From Bacillus sp. UNC438CL73TsuS30 (GTDB lineage Bacteria > Bacillota > Bacilli > Bacillales > Cytobacillaceae), in NCBI RefSeq assembly GCF_000482325.1, contig NZ_KI535300.1, positions 35,996 through 99,995 of the forward strand: a DNA stretch of 64,000 bases, in the 5' to 3' direction. A model generated the notes under the pieces. The model ran no database searches. It saw only the letters and a list, made by a program, of their open reading frames with translations, and was not told the origin of the DNA. The position numbers and the translations under genes are program-made. Shown piece by piece: positions 8,807 to 16,298 of the stretch. Each line of letters opens with the position of its first letter. The first letter of the stretch is position 1.

Positions 8807-9994
8807 TCATTCTCCTTGCTGCAGCACTAATTGTTCATGGCGAATTTGCGCAAATGCTTGTGAAAAATCTTTGATTAAATCATCTGGGTTTTCGAGTCCT
8901 ACGGATAGACGAAGCAGGCTGTTTGTGATCCCGCGCTTTTCTCTTTCGTCCTGCGGCATTGCAGCATGTGACATTTTCGCCGGATAAGATAAAATCGATT
9001 CAACCGCTCCAAGACTGACGGCAAAAACAGGTAATTTAACGTTAGAAACGAAAGTTCTTAATTCTGCTTCATCATTGAATTCAAATGATAATACGGCTCC
9101 AGGCCCTTCCGCTTGTGCCGCTTGAAGTTCATGCTCAGGATGTTCCTTAAGACCCGGATAATAGACTGATTTAACGAGCGGATGCGAATTTAAATATTCC
9201 GCAAGTTTAATAGCTGAGTTTTGAGATTGCTGGAGTCTAACATGGAGCGTTTTAAGCCCTCTTAAAACCAGCCATGCATCCTGAACGCCAAGGACTGCGC
9301 CAAAGGAATTTTGTAAGAATCCAAGTCTTTGAGCGAGGTCTGCATCATTTACCACGGCAAGACCTGCAACGACGTCACTGTGCCCGGATAAAAACTTAGT
9401 AGCACTGTGAAGTACAACATCGGCACCAAGTTCCAATGGTTTTTGTAATGCTGGTGTTAAAAATGTATTATCAACAAATGTTAACGCTCCAATTTCCTTT
9501 GCTAATTCACTAACCGCTTTAATATCTGTAACCTTTAAAGTCGGATTCGAAGGAGTTTCCACATAAAAAGCTTTGGTATTCGGCTGGATTGCTGCCTTTA
9601 CCTCATCCAGGTTCGTCATATCAACGAAGGTATGTTCAATTCTGTAACGTGTAAGGACCTGTGTGACCATCCGAAATGTTCCACCGTATACGTCCTCTGT
9701 GATGACAATATGGTCTCCGGCAGAAAGGAGAAGGAAAGCTGTGGAAATCGCAGCCATACCGGAGGAAAAAGCAAATCCTTTCACGCCGCCTTCTAATTCA
9801 GCAATAACATCTTCGAGTGCTTCACGAGTTGGATTTAAACTGCGGCTGTAGTCATACTTCCCGAATTGGTCGATATCATATTGATGAAAAGTAGAAGCAT
9901 GCTGAATAGGTACACTTACAGCACCGTTAGCCGGGTCAATTTTATGACGATTATGCAAAAGCAGCGTTTCGAAACAAATATCTTTATTTTCCAT
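8807..9994 (-). CDS. metC: Cystathionine beta-lyase MetC
   Basis: 395-aa fold-type I PLP enzyme of the Cys/Met metabolism family. K200 in LHSATKFLSGHSD is the Schiff-base lysine; YSRSLNPTR and SSGMAAIS are the phosphate and active-site loops. It cleaves cystathionine to homocysteine, pyruvate and ammonia. Assignment as lyase rather than synthase rests on closeness to Bacillus MetC (YjcJ) and on being second in a metI-metC pair; PLP family members are easily confused. It overlaps metI by 11 bp, with its AAGGAG inside the metI end. Confidence 0.88.
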   Translation of the reverse strand: MENKDICFETLLLHNRHKIDPANGAVSVPIQHASTFHQYDIDQFGKYDYSRSLNPTREALEDVIAELEGGVKGFAFSSGMAAISTAFLLLSAGDHIVITEDVYGGTFRMVTQVLTRYRIEHTFVDMTNLDEVKAAIQPNTKAFYVETPSNPTLKVTDIKAVSELAKEIGALTFVDNTFLTPALQKPLELGADVVLHSATKFLSGHSDVVAGLAVVNDADLAQRLGFLQNSFGAVLGVQDAWLVLRGLKTLHVRLQQSQNSAIKLAEYLNSHPLVKSVYYPGLKEHPEHELQAAQAEGPGAVLSFEFNDEAELRTFVSNVKLPVFAVSLGAVESILSYPAKMSHAAMPQDEREKRGITNSLLRLSVGLENPDDLIKDFSQAFAQIRHEQLVLQQGE

Positions 9995-11105
9995 TGATGA
10001 TCACTCCTTCATGAATATTGGCAAAGGCCTTTTCTAAATCATTAATCAAATCTTCCGCATCTTCCGTTCCTACCGAGAAACGAAGTAAACAATTATCGAC
10101 ACCTGCGGCAAAACGAACTTCCTCAGGGATATCTGCATGTGTTTGTGTTGCTGGATAAGTAATGAAGCTTTCCGTACCGCCAAGACTTTCTGCAAAGGTA
10201 ATTAGGGATAATCCTTGTAAAAATGGATTCACCCATGATTCTTCTTTGACTCGGAAAGAAAGCATTCCACCTTTCCCAGGGTAAAGGACATCCTTAACAT
10301 CTTCATGGTTGGAGAGATATTCCACAAGTTGCTTCGCATTTTTCTCGTGCTGCTTCATTCTGAGTGATAATGTTTTCATTCCCCTCATTAATAGCCAGGA
10401 ATCAAATGGACTCAACACGGCACCAGCACCATTGTGATGGAAAGCAAGGGCTTCACATAATTCTTGTCCTTTTGCAACAACGAGTCCTGCGAGCACATCG
10501 TTATGACCGCCTAGATATTTGGTCGCACTGTGAATCACAATATCTGCCCCAAGCAGGATCGGCTGCTGTAGGAGAGGAGTATAAAATGTATTATCAACAA
10601 TCAGCAAAATCCCGTGTTTCTTAGCAATTTCAGAAACAGCGGCGATATCTGATTGCTGCATAAGAGGATTTGTCGGAGTTTCAAGGAAGATGGCCTTTGT
10701 TTTAGGGGTAATCTTACTTTCAATCTCACTCGGACAACAGGTATTTACATATTGAGCGGTTAAGCCCCATTTCTTATAACCTTGTTCCAATATGCGGTAG
10801 GTCCCGCCATACAGGTCTTCGCTGACTATCCATTCGTCACCGGATTGGAATAAGGAAAGAATTGTCAAGATGGCAGCCATTCCAGAGCTACAGGCATAGC
10901 CTTGATCGCCGCCTTCTAAATCAGCAATTGTTTTTTCAAGCAACTGGCGTGTTGGGTTTCCGGTACGGATATAGTCATATCCGGTTGACTGGCCGATTCC
11001 TTCGTGACGGAAGGCGGTAGAGAAATAAACCGGCGGATTCACGGTTCCTGTTACGGTTTCACTGCGGTTTCCAATTTGAGCAAGTTTCGTTTCGATTTTG
11101 TACAT
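9984..11105 (-). CDS. metI: Cystathionine gamma-synthase / O-acetylhomoserine thiolyase MetI
   Basis: 373-aa PLP enzyme of the same family as MetC, with K196 in IHSATKYLGGHND as the cofactor lysine. It condenses an activated homoserine with cysteine (or sulfide) to give cystathionine (or homocysteine), the first step dedicated to methionine. ATG 11105 is chosen over the GTG at 11114 because GGAG then lies 8 nt upstream. It is the first gene after the SAM riboswitch, so the whole chain (MetI makes cystathionine, MetC homocysteine, YitJ the methyl donor, MetH methionine) is shut off when SAM is plentiful. Confidence 0.9.
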   Translation of the reverse strand: MYKIETKLAQIGNRSETVTGTVNPPVYFSTAFRHEGIGQSTGYDYIRTGNPTRQLLEKTIADLEGGDQGYACSSGMAAILTILSLFQSGDEWIVSEDLYGGTYRILEQGYKKWGLTAQYVNTCCPSEIESKITPKTKAIFLETPTNPLMQQSDIAAVSEIAKKHGILLIVDNTFYTPLLQQPILLGADIVIHSATKYLGGHNDVLAGLVVAKGQELCEALAFHHNGAGAVLSPFDSWLLMRGMKTLSLRMKQHEKNAKQLVEYLSNHEDVKDVLYPGKGGMLSFRVKEESWVNPFLQGLSLITFAESLGGTESFITYPATQTHADIPEEVRFAAGVDNCLLRFSVGTEDAEDLINDLEKAFANIHEGVIINGK

Positions 11106-11129
11106 GATGACCACTCCAATTTTTTAAAT

Positions 11130-11307
11130 AAAATAAAAAAGGTCTTCTTTAAGAAGAAGACCTTTGTCAGACGCTCACATATGTCATTCTTCTTATCTCG
11201 CAAATTATTAATGGTAATTTGCAGGACTTAGCACCTTTTCAATGAACGAAGCCATTGAAGGTTGCTGAGGTGTCTTAGGGCCATTCCCTCTACCTCTCTT
11301 GATAAGA
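11130..11307 (-). promoter_or_regulatory. SAM (S-box) riboswitch leader of the met operon
   Basis: Minus-strand leader with the S-box core. P1 strands are CTTATCAAGAG (about 11297-11307) and GAGATAAG (11192-11199), followed by GGTAGAGGGA, GGCCC, a CAGCAACC element, and the GGTGCTAAGTCCTGC block. The expression platform is the terminator at 11139-11164. In this class SAM binding stabilises the aptamer and lets the terminator form, reducing met gene expression. Confidence 0.95.
11139..11164 (-). terminator. Riboswitch-controlled terminator
   Basis: Perfect 11-bp stem AAGGTCTTCTT / AAGAAGACCTT with a 4-nt loop and a T-run on the minus strand, placed between the S-box aptamer and metI. Confidence 0.9.
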
Positions 11308-11441
11308 AATTAAATTATTTGGATTATTTATAAAATTTACTACAAATTATTGGTGATGTCAATTTGTTTTTAAAATAAACAAAAATAATCAAATTAAATA
11401 TAATTGACTATCATAAATTATGGTAATATTCTATAATTGTG

Positions 11442-11474
11442 GTTCTTAATAAAGAATGGTTTGGAAAGTAAAAT
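11442..11474 (+). promoter_or_regulatory. SinR-type operator and promoter before the small ORF
   Basis: GTTCTTAATAAAGAAT (11442-11457) is a 6-4-6 inverted repeat with one mismatch. A possible -35 (TTAATA, 11446-11451) lies inside it and TAAAAT (11469-11474) follows after 17 bp. The same geometry is seen at 11734, 23913 and 27790. A TATAAT at 11432-11437 is an alternative -10, in which case the operator sits just downstream of it. Confidence 0.6.
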
Positions 11475-11502
11475 TAAAGGAAAATATCGAGAGGATAGCT
11501 AA

Positions 11503-11661
11503 ATGAATATTTCACAAAAATTGACCCAACAAAAATTACTTGAAATTTTAGTTGCCTCATATGAAATGGGACAAGAAGTAGAGAGTGTGGATTTGAAAGA
11601 ATTCGTTGAGGATATCAAGGGTAAAGTTTTAATGGTCATCTATCCTTCGAATGATAAGTAG
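11503..11661 (+). CDS. Small 52-aa protein upstream of the sinR-like gene
   Basis: Short ORF with ATG 11503 and a GAGAGGAT ribosome binding site 7 nt upstream. The product (MNISQKLTQQKLLEILVASY to IYPSNDK) is predicted to be mostly helical and acidic in the middle. It sits where sinI lies in B. subtilis, directly ahead of the SinR-like gene and behind its own SinR-type operator. However, it lacks the W-x2-L/M-x2-A-x3-I pattern of SinI, so I do not call it SinI. It may be a divergent partner or an unrelated regulator. Position, start signal and promoter all support a real gene; function unknown. Confidence 0.55.
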   Translation: MNISQKLTQQKLLEILVASYEMGQEVESVDLKEFVEDIKGKVLMVIYPSNDK

Positions 11662-11733
11662 GAATTGAACATGAATTCCATGAAAAGCTAAACCGATTAA
11701 TGAAGTTAAATATAAGTAGATTCGACATTATAT

Positions 11734-11766
11734 GTTCTTTACTAAGAACTAATTATTCATTATAAT
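11734..11766 (+). promoter_or_regulatory. SinR-type operator over the promoter of the sinR-like gene
   Basis: GTTCTTTACTAAGAAC (11734-11749) is a perfect 6-bp inverted repeat with a 4-bp spacer and contains the SinR half-site GTTCTTT. The -35 TTTACT (11738-11743) lies within it; TATAAT (11761-11766) follows after exactly 17 bp. Autoregulation of the repressor gene is the natural reading. Confidence 0.75.
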
Positions 11767-11805
11767 GGAACAAAAGGAGAGTGAAATTTATTATAGGGGG
11801 TAATT

Positions 11806-12159
11806 ATGTTAGGTTCACAAATTCAAAAATTAAGGCAGGAAAAAAAACTTACCTTATCTCAACTAGCAGAGAAAACGGATATTTCAAAATCCTATTTAAG
11901 CCATATCGAAAGAAATATTCAGACCAATCCTACTATTGAAGTATTGGTAAAAATTGCTGCAGCTTTGGATGTCGATCTTCATACACTTTTATATCCTAAT
12001 AAAGACATTTCTGAATCAACGAATACTAAAAAGGTACATGTAACAAATTGGAGTGAATTTATTAAAGCTGCTCTTGAATCGGGATTGATTAATAATGCTG
12101 ATTTAAAGGAAATAAGTGTGGCCATCGAAAATGAGAAACAAGGCAGTAGGAAAAATTAA
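11806..12159 (+). CDS. SinR-like XRE-family repressor of the exopolysaccharide locus
   Basis: 117 aa. Residues 1-65 form an HTH domain strikingly like SinR of B. subtilis: LSQLAEKTDISKSYLSHIERNIQTNPTIE compared with the SinR recognition region ending SYLSSIERNLQTNPSI. Residues ~82-108 (NWSEFIKAALESGLINNADLKEI) match the Sin dimerisation helical hairpin through which SinR and SinI pair. SinR represses biofilm matrix genes and is titrated by SinI. Here the gene opens the exopolysaccharide locus and has a palindromic operator on its own promoter. ATG 11806 is preceded by GGGGG. Its likely antagonist is the 39-aa protein at 34924-35043. SlrR-like or paralogous roles are possible. Confidence 0.88.
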   Translation: MLGSQIQKLRQEKKLTLSQLAEKTDISKSYLSHIERNIQTNPTIEVLVKIAAALDVDLHTLLYPNKDISESTNTKKVHVTNWSEFIKAALESGLINNADLKEISVAIENEKQGSRKN

Positions 12160-12265
12160 TTTTCACACGAGGTGAAGCATGATAGTTCTAATAACAGGTA
12201 GTTATGGCCTCTTCCGCTGCAGTTCACGGTCTAAATTATTTTCCATGGGGAAATTGAAATTTAAT

Positions 12266-12281
12266 GTTCTTAGTAAAGAAT
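12266..12281 (+). promoter_or_regulatory. SinR-type operator before the beta-helix gene
   Basis: GTTCTTAGTAAAGAAT: 6-4-6 inverted repeat with one mismatch, 46 bp upstream of GTT-rich leader sequence leading into ATG 12328. No convincing -10 is seen in the geometry used at the other sites, so only the operator is claimed. Confidence 0.6.
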
Positions 12282-12327
12282 TTAATTGATTTACTTCGGT
12301 AGTTATTAATGTTTGTAGGAGAAAGTT

Positions 12328-13326
12328 ATGATTCGAAGGACTAAAATTATATATTTTTCAGCAATTCTCTTAGTGATCTGTTTACTTCTATATAACAATC
12401 ATGTAGCTAAAAATCAAGGGATGACCAAGGCAGGAAATGTTCAACCTGAATATGTTAATGTGGATGAATTTGGCGCAAATGGTGAGGATTCAAAGGATGA
12501 TTCTGAATCTATACAGAGAGCAATTAACTATAGCCAAAAATCAAAGATAGGAAAAGTAAAGCTACTAGGAAATAAGAACTATATTTTAAAGAGCGGGTTA
12601 GTTTTAGCAGAGGGTGTTGAATTAGAATTTGGTCAAAATACAAGGCTACTGATAGACGGCAACTTTCAAGCAATTATAGTGAAAAAAAATGCATCCATTA
12701 CAAATGGAATATTTGAAGTGGCGGACGAAAACTTTGATTCAGATGTTATTTACTTAGATGGCAATCAAAAATTTTGGTCATGGGATAGAACCCAAATCAA
12801 AAATGTCACAATCTTAAACACTAGCGGTTCACACAAGGGCACAGGCCTTCATCTATATGCCGGCGGCTCGGATCAATACATTTGTTTTGTGAATTTTTCA
12901 GATATGAAAATAGCAGGCTTTCATACAGGTGTTAAATTGAAGGCTAAAAAACCAGAGGATAATAAGTATAGTTTTATTAACGGCAACCGATTTATTAATC
13001 TAACACTAGATGATTGTATAAGCTGTATTGATATGAATAGTTCCGTAAGTGTTCCAAATGAAAGTTCTGGTAATGACTTTAGTGGACTTCAAATTCAAGT
13101 ATCTAAAAATACTAAAAAAGCAATAACAGTAAGCGGTTCTGATAATAAATTCGAAGGAATAATTTGGGACGTTCATTTGTTAGGTGAAGATAAACCAATA
13201 ATAAATTTTTCAAAGGATTCTATGAGGAATAGTTTATATTCGAATATCGGTTCAAAATATATTGAAGATAATGGGGAATATAATTACTATTCTTCACCTG
13301 AAGAAAAAACATTGAATTTAAAATAG
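12328..13326 (+). CDS. Membrane-anchored right-handed beta-helix (pectate lyase-like) protein
   Basis: 332 aa. A basic N-terminus (MIRRTKI) and one hydrophobic segment at ~8-24 give a signal anchor; the rest is extracellular. From ~45 on, YVNVDEFGANGEDSKDDSESIQRAI is the standard start of pectate lyase 3/GH28-type beta helices, followed by repeated N-x-F, GxxF and ITNG-type coils. It is probably a polysaccharide lyase, hydrolase or binder acting on the polymer made by the neighbouring genes. Catalytic residues cannot be identified by eye. A clear paralog without an anchor lies at the far end of the locus (32871-33734), sharing YLDG-K, GxGxxLYxGGS, VNFxDxKI and NxNRFxxxxLxDCI. First structural gene after the repressor. 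Confidence 0.75.
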   Translation: MIRRTKIIYFSAILLVICLLLYNNHVAKNQGMTKAGNVQPEYVNVDEFGANGEDSKDDSESIQRAINYSQKSKIGKVKLLGNKNYILKSGLVLAEGVELEFGQNTRLLIDGNFQAIIVKKNASITNGIFEVADENFDSDVIYLDGNQKFWSWDRTQIKNVTILNTSGSHKGTGLHLYAGGSDQYICFVNFSDMKIAGFHTGVKLKAKKPEDNKYSFINGNRFINLTLDDCISCIDMNSSVSVPNESSGNDFSGLQIQVSKNTKKAITVSGSDNKFEGIIWDVHLLGEDKPIINFSKDSMRNSLYSNIGSKYIEDNGEYNYYSSPEEKTLNLK

Positions 13327-13343
13327 AACCTTGCAGCATTATT

Positions 13344-13386
13344 GCTCTTAATAAAAGTGAAATACTCATTTTTTGTTCGTTATAAT
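13344..13386 (+). promoter_or_regulatory. Promoter of the epsA-like gene with a degenerate operator
   Basis: TATAAT at 13381-13386 with GTGAAA (13357-13362) 18 bp upstream. GCTCTTAATAAAAGTG (13344-13359) resembles the SinR-type palindrome but matches only its first half well, and TTGTTCGT lies just before the -10. Weak as an operator, reasonable as a promoter. Confidence 0.4.
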
Positions 13387-13405
13387 GGAAATTTAGGAGG
13401 TTATC

Positions 13406-14164
13406 ATGAACGGGGAAATAAATTTGAGAATGTTTTTAAATATCATTCGAAAAAGGATACTCACGATTATTATTACAGTCCTATGTGTGTTTTTACTAAC
13501 AACTATATTATCCATTTATTTTATAAAACCAACCTATGAAGCAACCGAAAATATTCTAATTGGAAAATTAGTACGTGATAAAGGTGCCTATACTGATTCG
13601 CAAGAGATAAGTATGTTACTTGCCTCGACCATGGACTTTATAAAAAGTCCAGTTGTGCTAAATTCTGTTCAGGAAAAGTTGAATATAAAAGAAGGCGAAT
13701 TAGAGAAGAAGATTGTGGTTCAAAATAATAGAAATTCACAAATTGTCAATGTGGTGGTTAGGGATAATGATATAGAAAATGCAAAAGAACTTGCCAATTT
13801 AGTTACGACTACATCTGTAAATAAAATGAAGGAAGTATTTGGTGTTCAAGACATTAAATTGTTAAGTGATGCGAATGGAAAGCCTACTGCAAAGAAAGTA
13901 GGAAGTGTGACATTAAATATCGCTATTGGTGTTGCGGTTGGATTATTTCTTGGAATAGGTCTTTCAATGCTAAGAGAGTATTGGGATGATTCGATTAAGG
14001 ATGAAAAAGAAATTGAAGAAATTCTTGGCATACTAGTTTTAGGAGAAGTTAATTTGAAAAGTAAAATAAACAAATCTCGAAACAAAAGAAAAATAAAGCG
14101 CCAGCAAGCTCAAATCTTAAATGAAAGTAATGGGGGGCATATCGGTGTATATGAAAAGGGATGA
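13406..14164 (+). CDS. epsA: EpsA-like capsular polysaccharide chain-length modulator (Wzz/CapA family)
   Basis: 252 aa with the standard architecture: a transmembrane helix at ~17-38 (ILTIIITVLCVFLLTTILSIYF), an extracytoplasmic domain, and a second helix at ~170-192 (VTLNIAIGVAVGLFLGIGLSML). A basic cytoplasmic tail follows. In Gram-positive EPS systems this protein activates the partner tyrosine kinase EpsB through its C-terminal tail and controls chain length. AGGAGG lies 5 nt before ATG 13406. It overlaps the next gene slightly. The partner here is degenerate (see 14145-14789), so signalling may differ from the textbook case. Confidence 0.88.
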   Translation: MNGEINLRMFLNIIRKRILTIIITVLCVFLLTTILSIYFIKPTYEATENILIGKLVRDKGAYTDSQEISMLLASTMDFIKSPVVLNSVQEKLNIKEGELEKKIVVQNNRNSQIVNVVVRDNDIENAKELANLVTTTSVNKMKEVFGVQDIKLLSDANGKPTAKKVGSVTLNIAIGVAVGLFLGIGLSMLREYWDDSIKDEKEIEEILGILVLGEVNLKSKINKSRNKRKIKRQQAQILNESNGGHIGVYEKG

Positions 14165-14789
14165 AACAAAAAAAATAATGCAAAGGCTTAAGTTGAATGA
14201 AGATTTCGTAAGTACGGAACAAATTCGAATGATTCGAACGAAGGTTGATCAAGTATCTAGTCGAAAATCGTCGTTATTTATGCTGACATCCCCCAATTAT
14301 GATGGAGAAAAATCAATCATTTCAGCTAAATTAGCTATATCGTATGCTGAACAAGGGAAAAAGGTTTTATTAGTTGATGCAAATATCCGAAGACCTTCAT
14401 TACACAATTGGTTTCAGTTAACAAACGAGAGTGGTTTAACGAATGTAATTTTGAATAATGAAGAGATTCAACTTTATTATAAAGAAACATTGGTACCGGG
14501 CTTGGATGTTTTACCTGCTGGTCCTAGTCCTTTAAATCTATCGGACATATGGGTAACAAGTAAAATAGAAGAGATGGTCAGAAAATGTAAAGCAGAATTT
14601 GAGGTTGTTATTTTTGAGGCTCCTCCTTTTTTAACGGCCTCGGACTCTCAGATTCTAGCAAATCAATGTGATGGTGTTATTTTAGTCGTAAAGGCTAATA
14701 AAACCAAAAAAGAAGATACGTTTAAGACGAAAGATTCATTAGAAAGAACAAACAACCGAATTGTTGGTGTAATTTATCAAACAGGATAA
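14145..14789 (+). CDS. EpsB-like BY-kinase with degenerate Walker motifs
   Basis: About 214 aa, homologous to CapB/EpsB tyrosine kinases over its length: STEQIRMIRTKVD, KKVLLVDANIRRPSLH (Walker A'), and GLTNVILN. Key motifs are altered. The P-loop reads SPNYDGEKSII where GxGK[ST]T is expected, so the Gly before the Lys is Glu. Walker B reads VVIFEAPP where [VI]IxDTPP is expected, so Asp is Glu. The C-terminal Tyr cluster is missing (ends GVIYQTG). It may be a scaffold-like pseudokinase partner of the EpsA-like protein. The start is uncertain: GTG 14145 has GGGGGG 7 nt upstream, ATG 14151 is close, and the frame is open from 14121. It overlaps the end of the epsA-like gene. Confidence 0.8.
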   Translation: MYMKRDETKKIMQRLKLNEDFVSTEQIRMIRTKVDQVSSRKSSLFMLTSPNYDGEKSIISAKLAISYAEQGKKVLLVDANIRRPSLHNWFQLTNESGLTNVILNNEEIQLYYKETLVPGLDVLPAGPSPLNLSDIWVTSKIEEMVRKCKAEFEVVIFEAPPFLTASDSQILANQCDGVILVVKANKTKKEDTFKTKDSLERTNNRIVGVIYQTG

Positions 14790-14838
14790 TAGCTGCGCTG
14801 AATCCTGTAACGAGTGTCATAATAAGGTGGCTATTTGT

Positions 14839-16296
14839 ATGGAGAAAACAAAGAAAAATTCAATTGCTAAGAATATCTTACATTTATTTTATAGTACAGC
14901 ATTATCAAGTGTTTTAAATGCTGTGGCATTAATTGTTTTAGCCTCTTATTTACAGTCTTATTATTATGGAATGTTTAGTGTCGTGTTAGCATTTGCCATG
15001 ATTATGGGCTATTTTACAGATGCTGGTCTAAGTGACATCGTCTTAAGAGAAGGTTCTAAAAAGGAGGTTAATCCCTCCATACTTATTTCCTCTTACGTAA
15101 AAATGAGAATGGGGCTGCTTATTGCTACCTTTTTATGTGGTTTTTTAATTATTCATATTTCAAATTCGGGGAATCACGAACTAATACAAACAGCCTATTT
15201 TTTAATTATTCCAATGGTAACTGGAATTGCTTTACAAAGCATTGGTACAACGTATTTTCAACTAATTGAGAAAATGCAATATTACGGATTAATTCGAATT
15301 ATTTCTGCTGTTTGTTTAGTTCTAACCCTCTTAACGGGGATGCTTTTTCGTTTTAATCCACTGACAATTTGCACCTTGTATGGCCTTTCTTATCTGGCAG
15401 CTGGTGTTATTGGGGTCTTTCTTGTTCGTAAAAATATACAAATCCTTTTGAAGAGTCCATTTCATAAAGGATTGTTAAAAAATTTAGGTTCATTTACAGC
15501 AGGTGGTTTGTTGTTTGTTCTTCTGCCTCAATTAGGGCCAATCGTGTTGGAAAAGACAATCAGCCTTAAAGAGGTTGGTTTATTTGCGGTAGCCTACCGA
15601 ATTCCGCAAGCACTTCAGCAAATTCCATTTATTGTCGCGGGTGCTTATTACCCAGTGATGTTTAGATCCTACAACAATAATCTTTTAGACGATCATTTAA
15701 GACATAACATAGCCCTGATAAAAATCATATCTTTGGTAGGAATGGCAATGACAATTCCATTTTATTATATGTCAGACTTTGTTATTCATTTGTTGTTTGG
15801 TGAAAAATGGATTCAAGCAGCTTTTCCACTGAAAATTTTATCCGTAATGCTTACTTTACAGGCGATAAATATTGCCTTAGCTGATGGTTTAACGACAAGA
15901 GGATTACAGTTATACCGAACTGTTGTCCAATTTATCTCTGCAATTTCCGGAGTATTTGTTTACATGGTGTTGAGTAAAACATATGGTGTTTCTGGTGCGG
16001 CTATTGCGGGGGTAGTAATTGAAATAATTGCCTTACTGGGATTTTGGGTAAGTATTCCAAATCGCTGGATCATGGCAAAAAAAGTGATAATACCATATAC
16101 TTCCTTTTTTGCTATTTGTTTAGGATGCATAGACTTTTTTCTAGGCTCTTTTCCGTTTTTAGCAGCTGTATTGAATTTCATTTTATTAGCTTTTTTAATC
16201 TTTGTCGATAAGGAAAGTATGGAAAAGATTAATAGTTATCTAAAATTATCTGGTTTCAATCAAAATTTGAAGTCGAAGAAATCTGAGGGGGTTTAA
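14839..16296 (+). CDS. Polysaccharide flippase (Wzx/MATE-like, MOP superfamily)
   Basis: 485 aa with about 12-14 hydrophobic segments spread over the whole length and few long loops, the profile of Wzx/RfbX repeat-unit flippases. The N-terminus (SIAKNILHLFYSTALSSVLNAVALIVLASYL) and the SEKVGLFAVAYR-like stretch (LKEVGLFAVAYRIPQAL) are typical of the family. It flips undecaprenyl-PP-linked repeat units to the outer face. ATG 14839 is chosen because AAGGTGG lies 8 nt upstream; GTG 14827 would sit inside that site. Next to the Wzy-like polymerase, as in most Wzx/Wzy-dependent clusters. Confidence 0.85.
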   Translation: MEKTKKNSIAKNILHLFYSTALSSVLNAVALIVLASYLQSYYYGMFSVVLAFAMIMGYFTDAGLSDIVLREGSKKEVNPSILISSYVKMRMGLLIATFLCGFLIIHISNSGNHELIQTAYFLIIPMVTGIALQSIGTTYFQLIEKMQYYGLIRIISAVCLVLTLLTGMLFRFNPLTICTLYGLSYLAAGVIGVFLVRKNIQILLKSPFHKGLLKNLGSFTAGGLLFVLLPQLGPIVLEKTISLKEVGLFAVAYRIPQALQQIPFIVAGAYYPVMFRSYNNNLLDDHLRHNIALIKIISLVGMAMTIPFYYMSDFVIHLLFGEKWIQAAFPLKILSVMLTLQAINIALADGLTTRGLQLYRTVVQFISAISGVFVYMVLSKTYGVSGAAIAGVVIEIIALLGFWVSIPNRWIMAKKVIIPYTSFFAICLGCIDFFLGSFPFLAAVLNFILLAFLIFVDKESMEKINSYLKLSGFNQNLKSKKSEGV

Positions 16297-16298
16297 AG

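Noticed and set aside
13344..13359. GCTCTTAATAAAAGTG as a full SinR-type operator for the epsA-like gene
   Set aside because: Only one half matches, and its position relative to the TATAAT differs from the other sites; kept only as a weak part of the promoter entry.
13342..13539. 65-codon plus-strand frame overlapping the epsA-like start
   Set aside because: It lacks a ribosome binding site, covers the promoter and overlaps the well-supported epsA-like gene in another frame.
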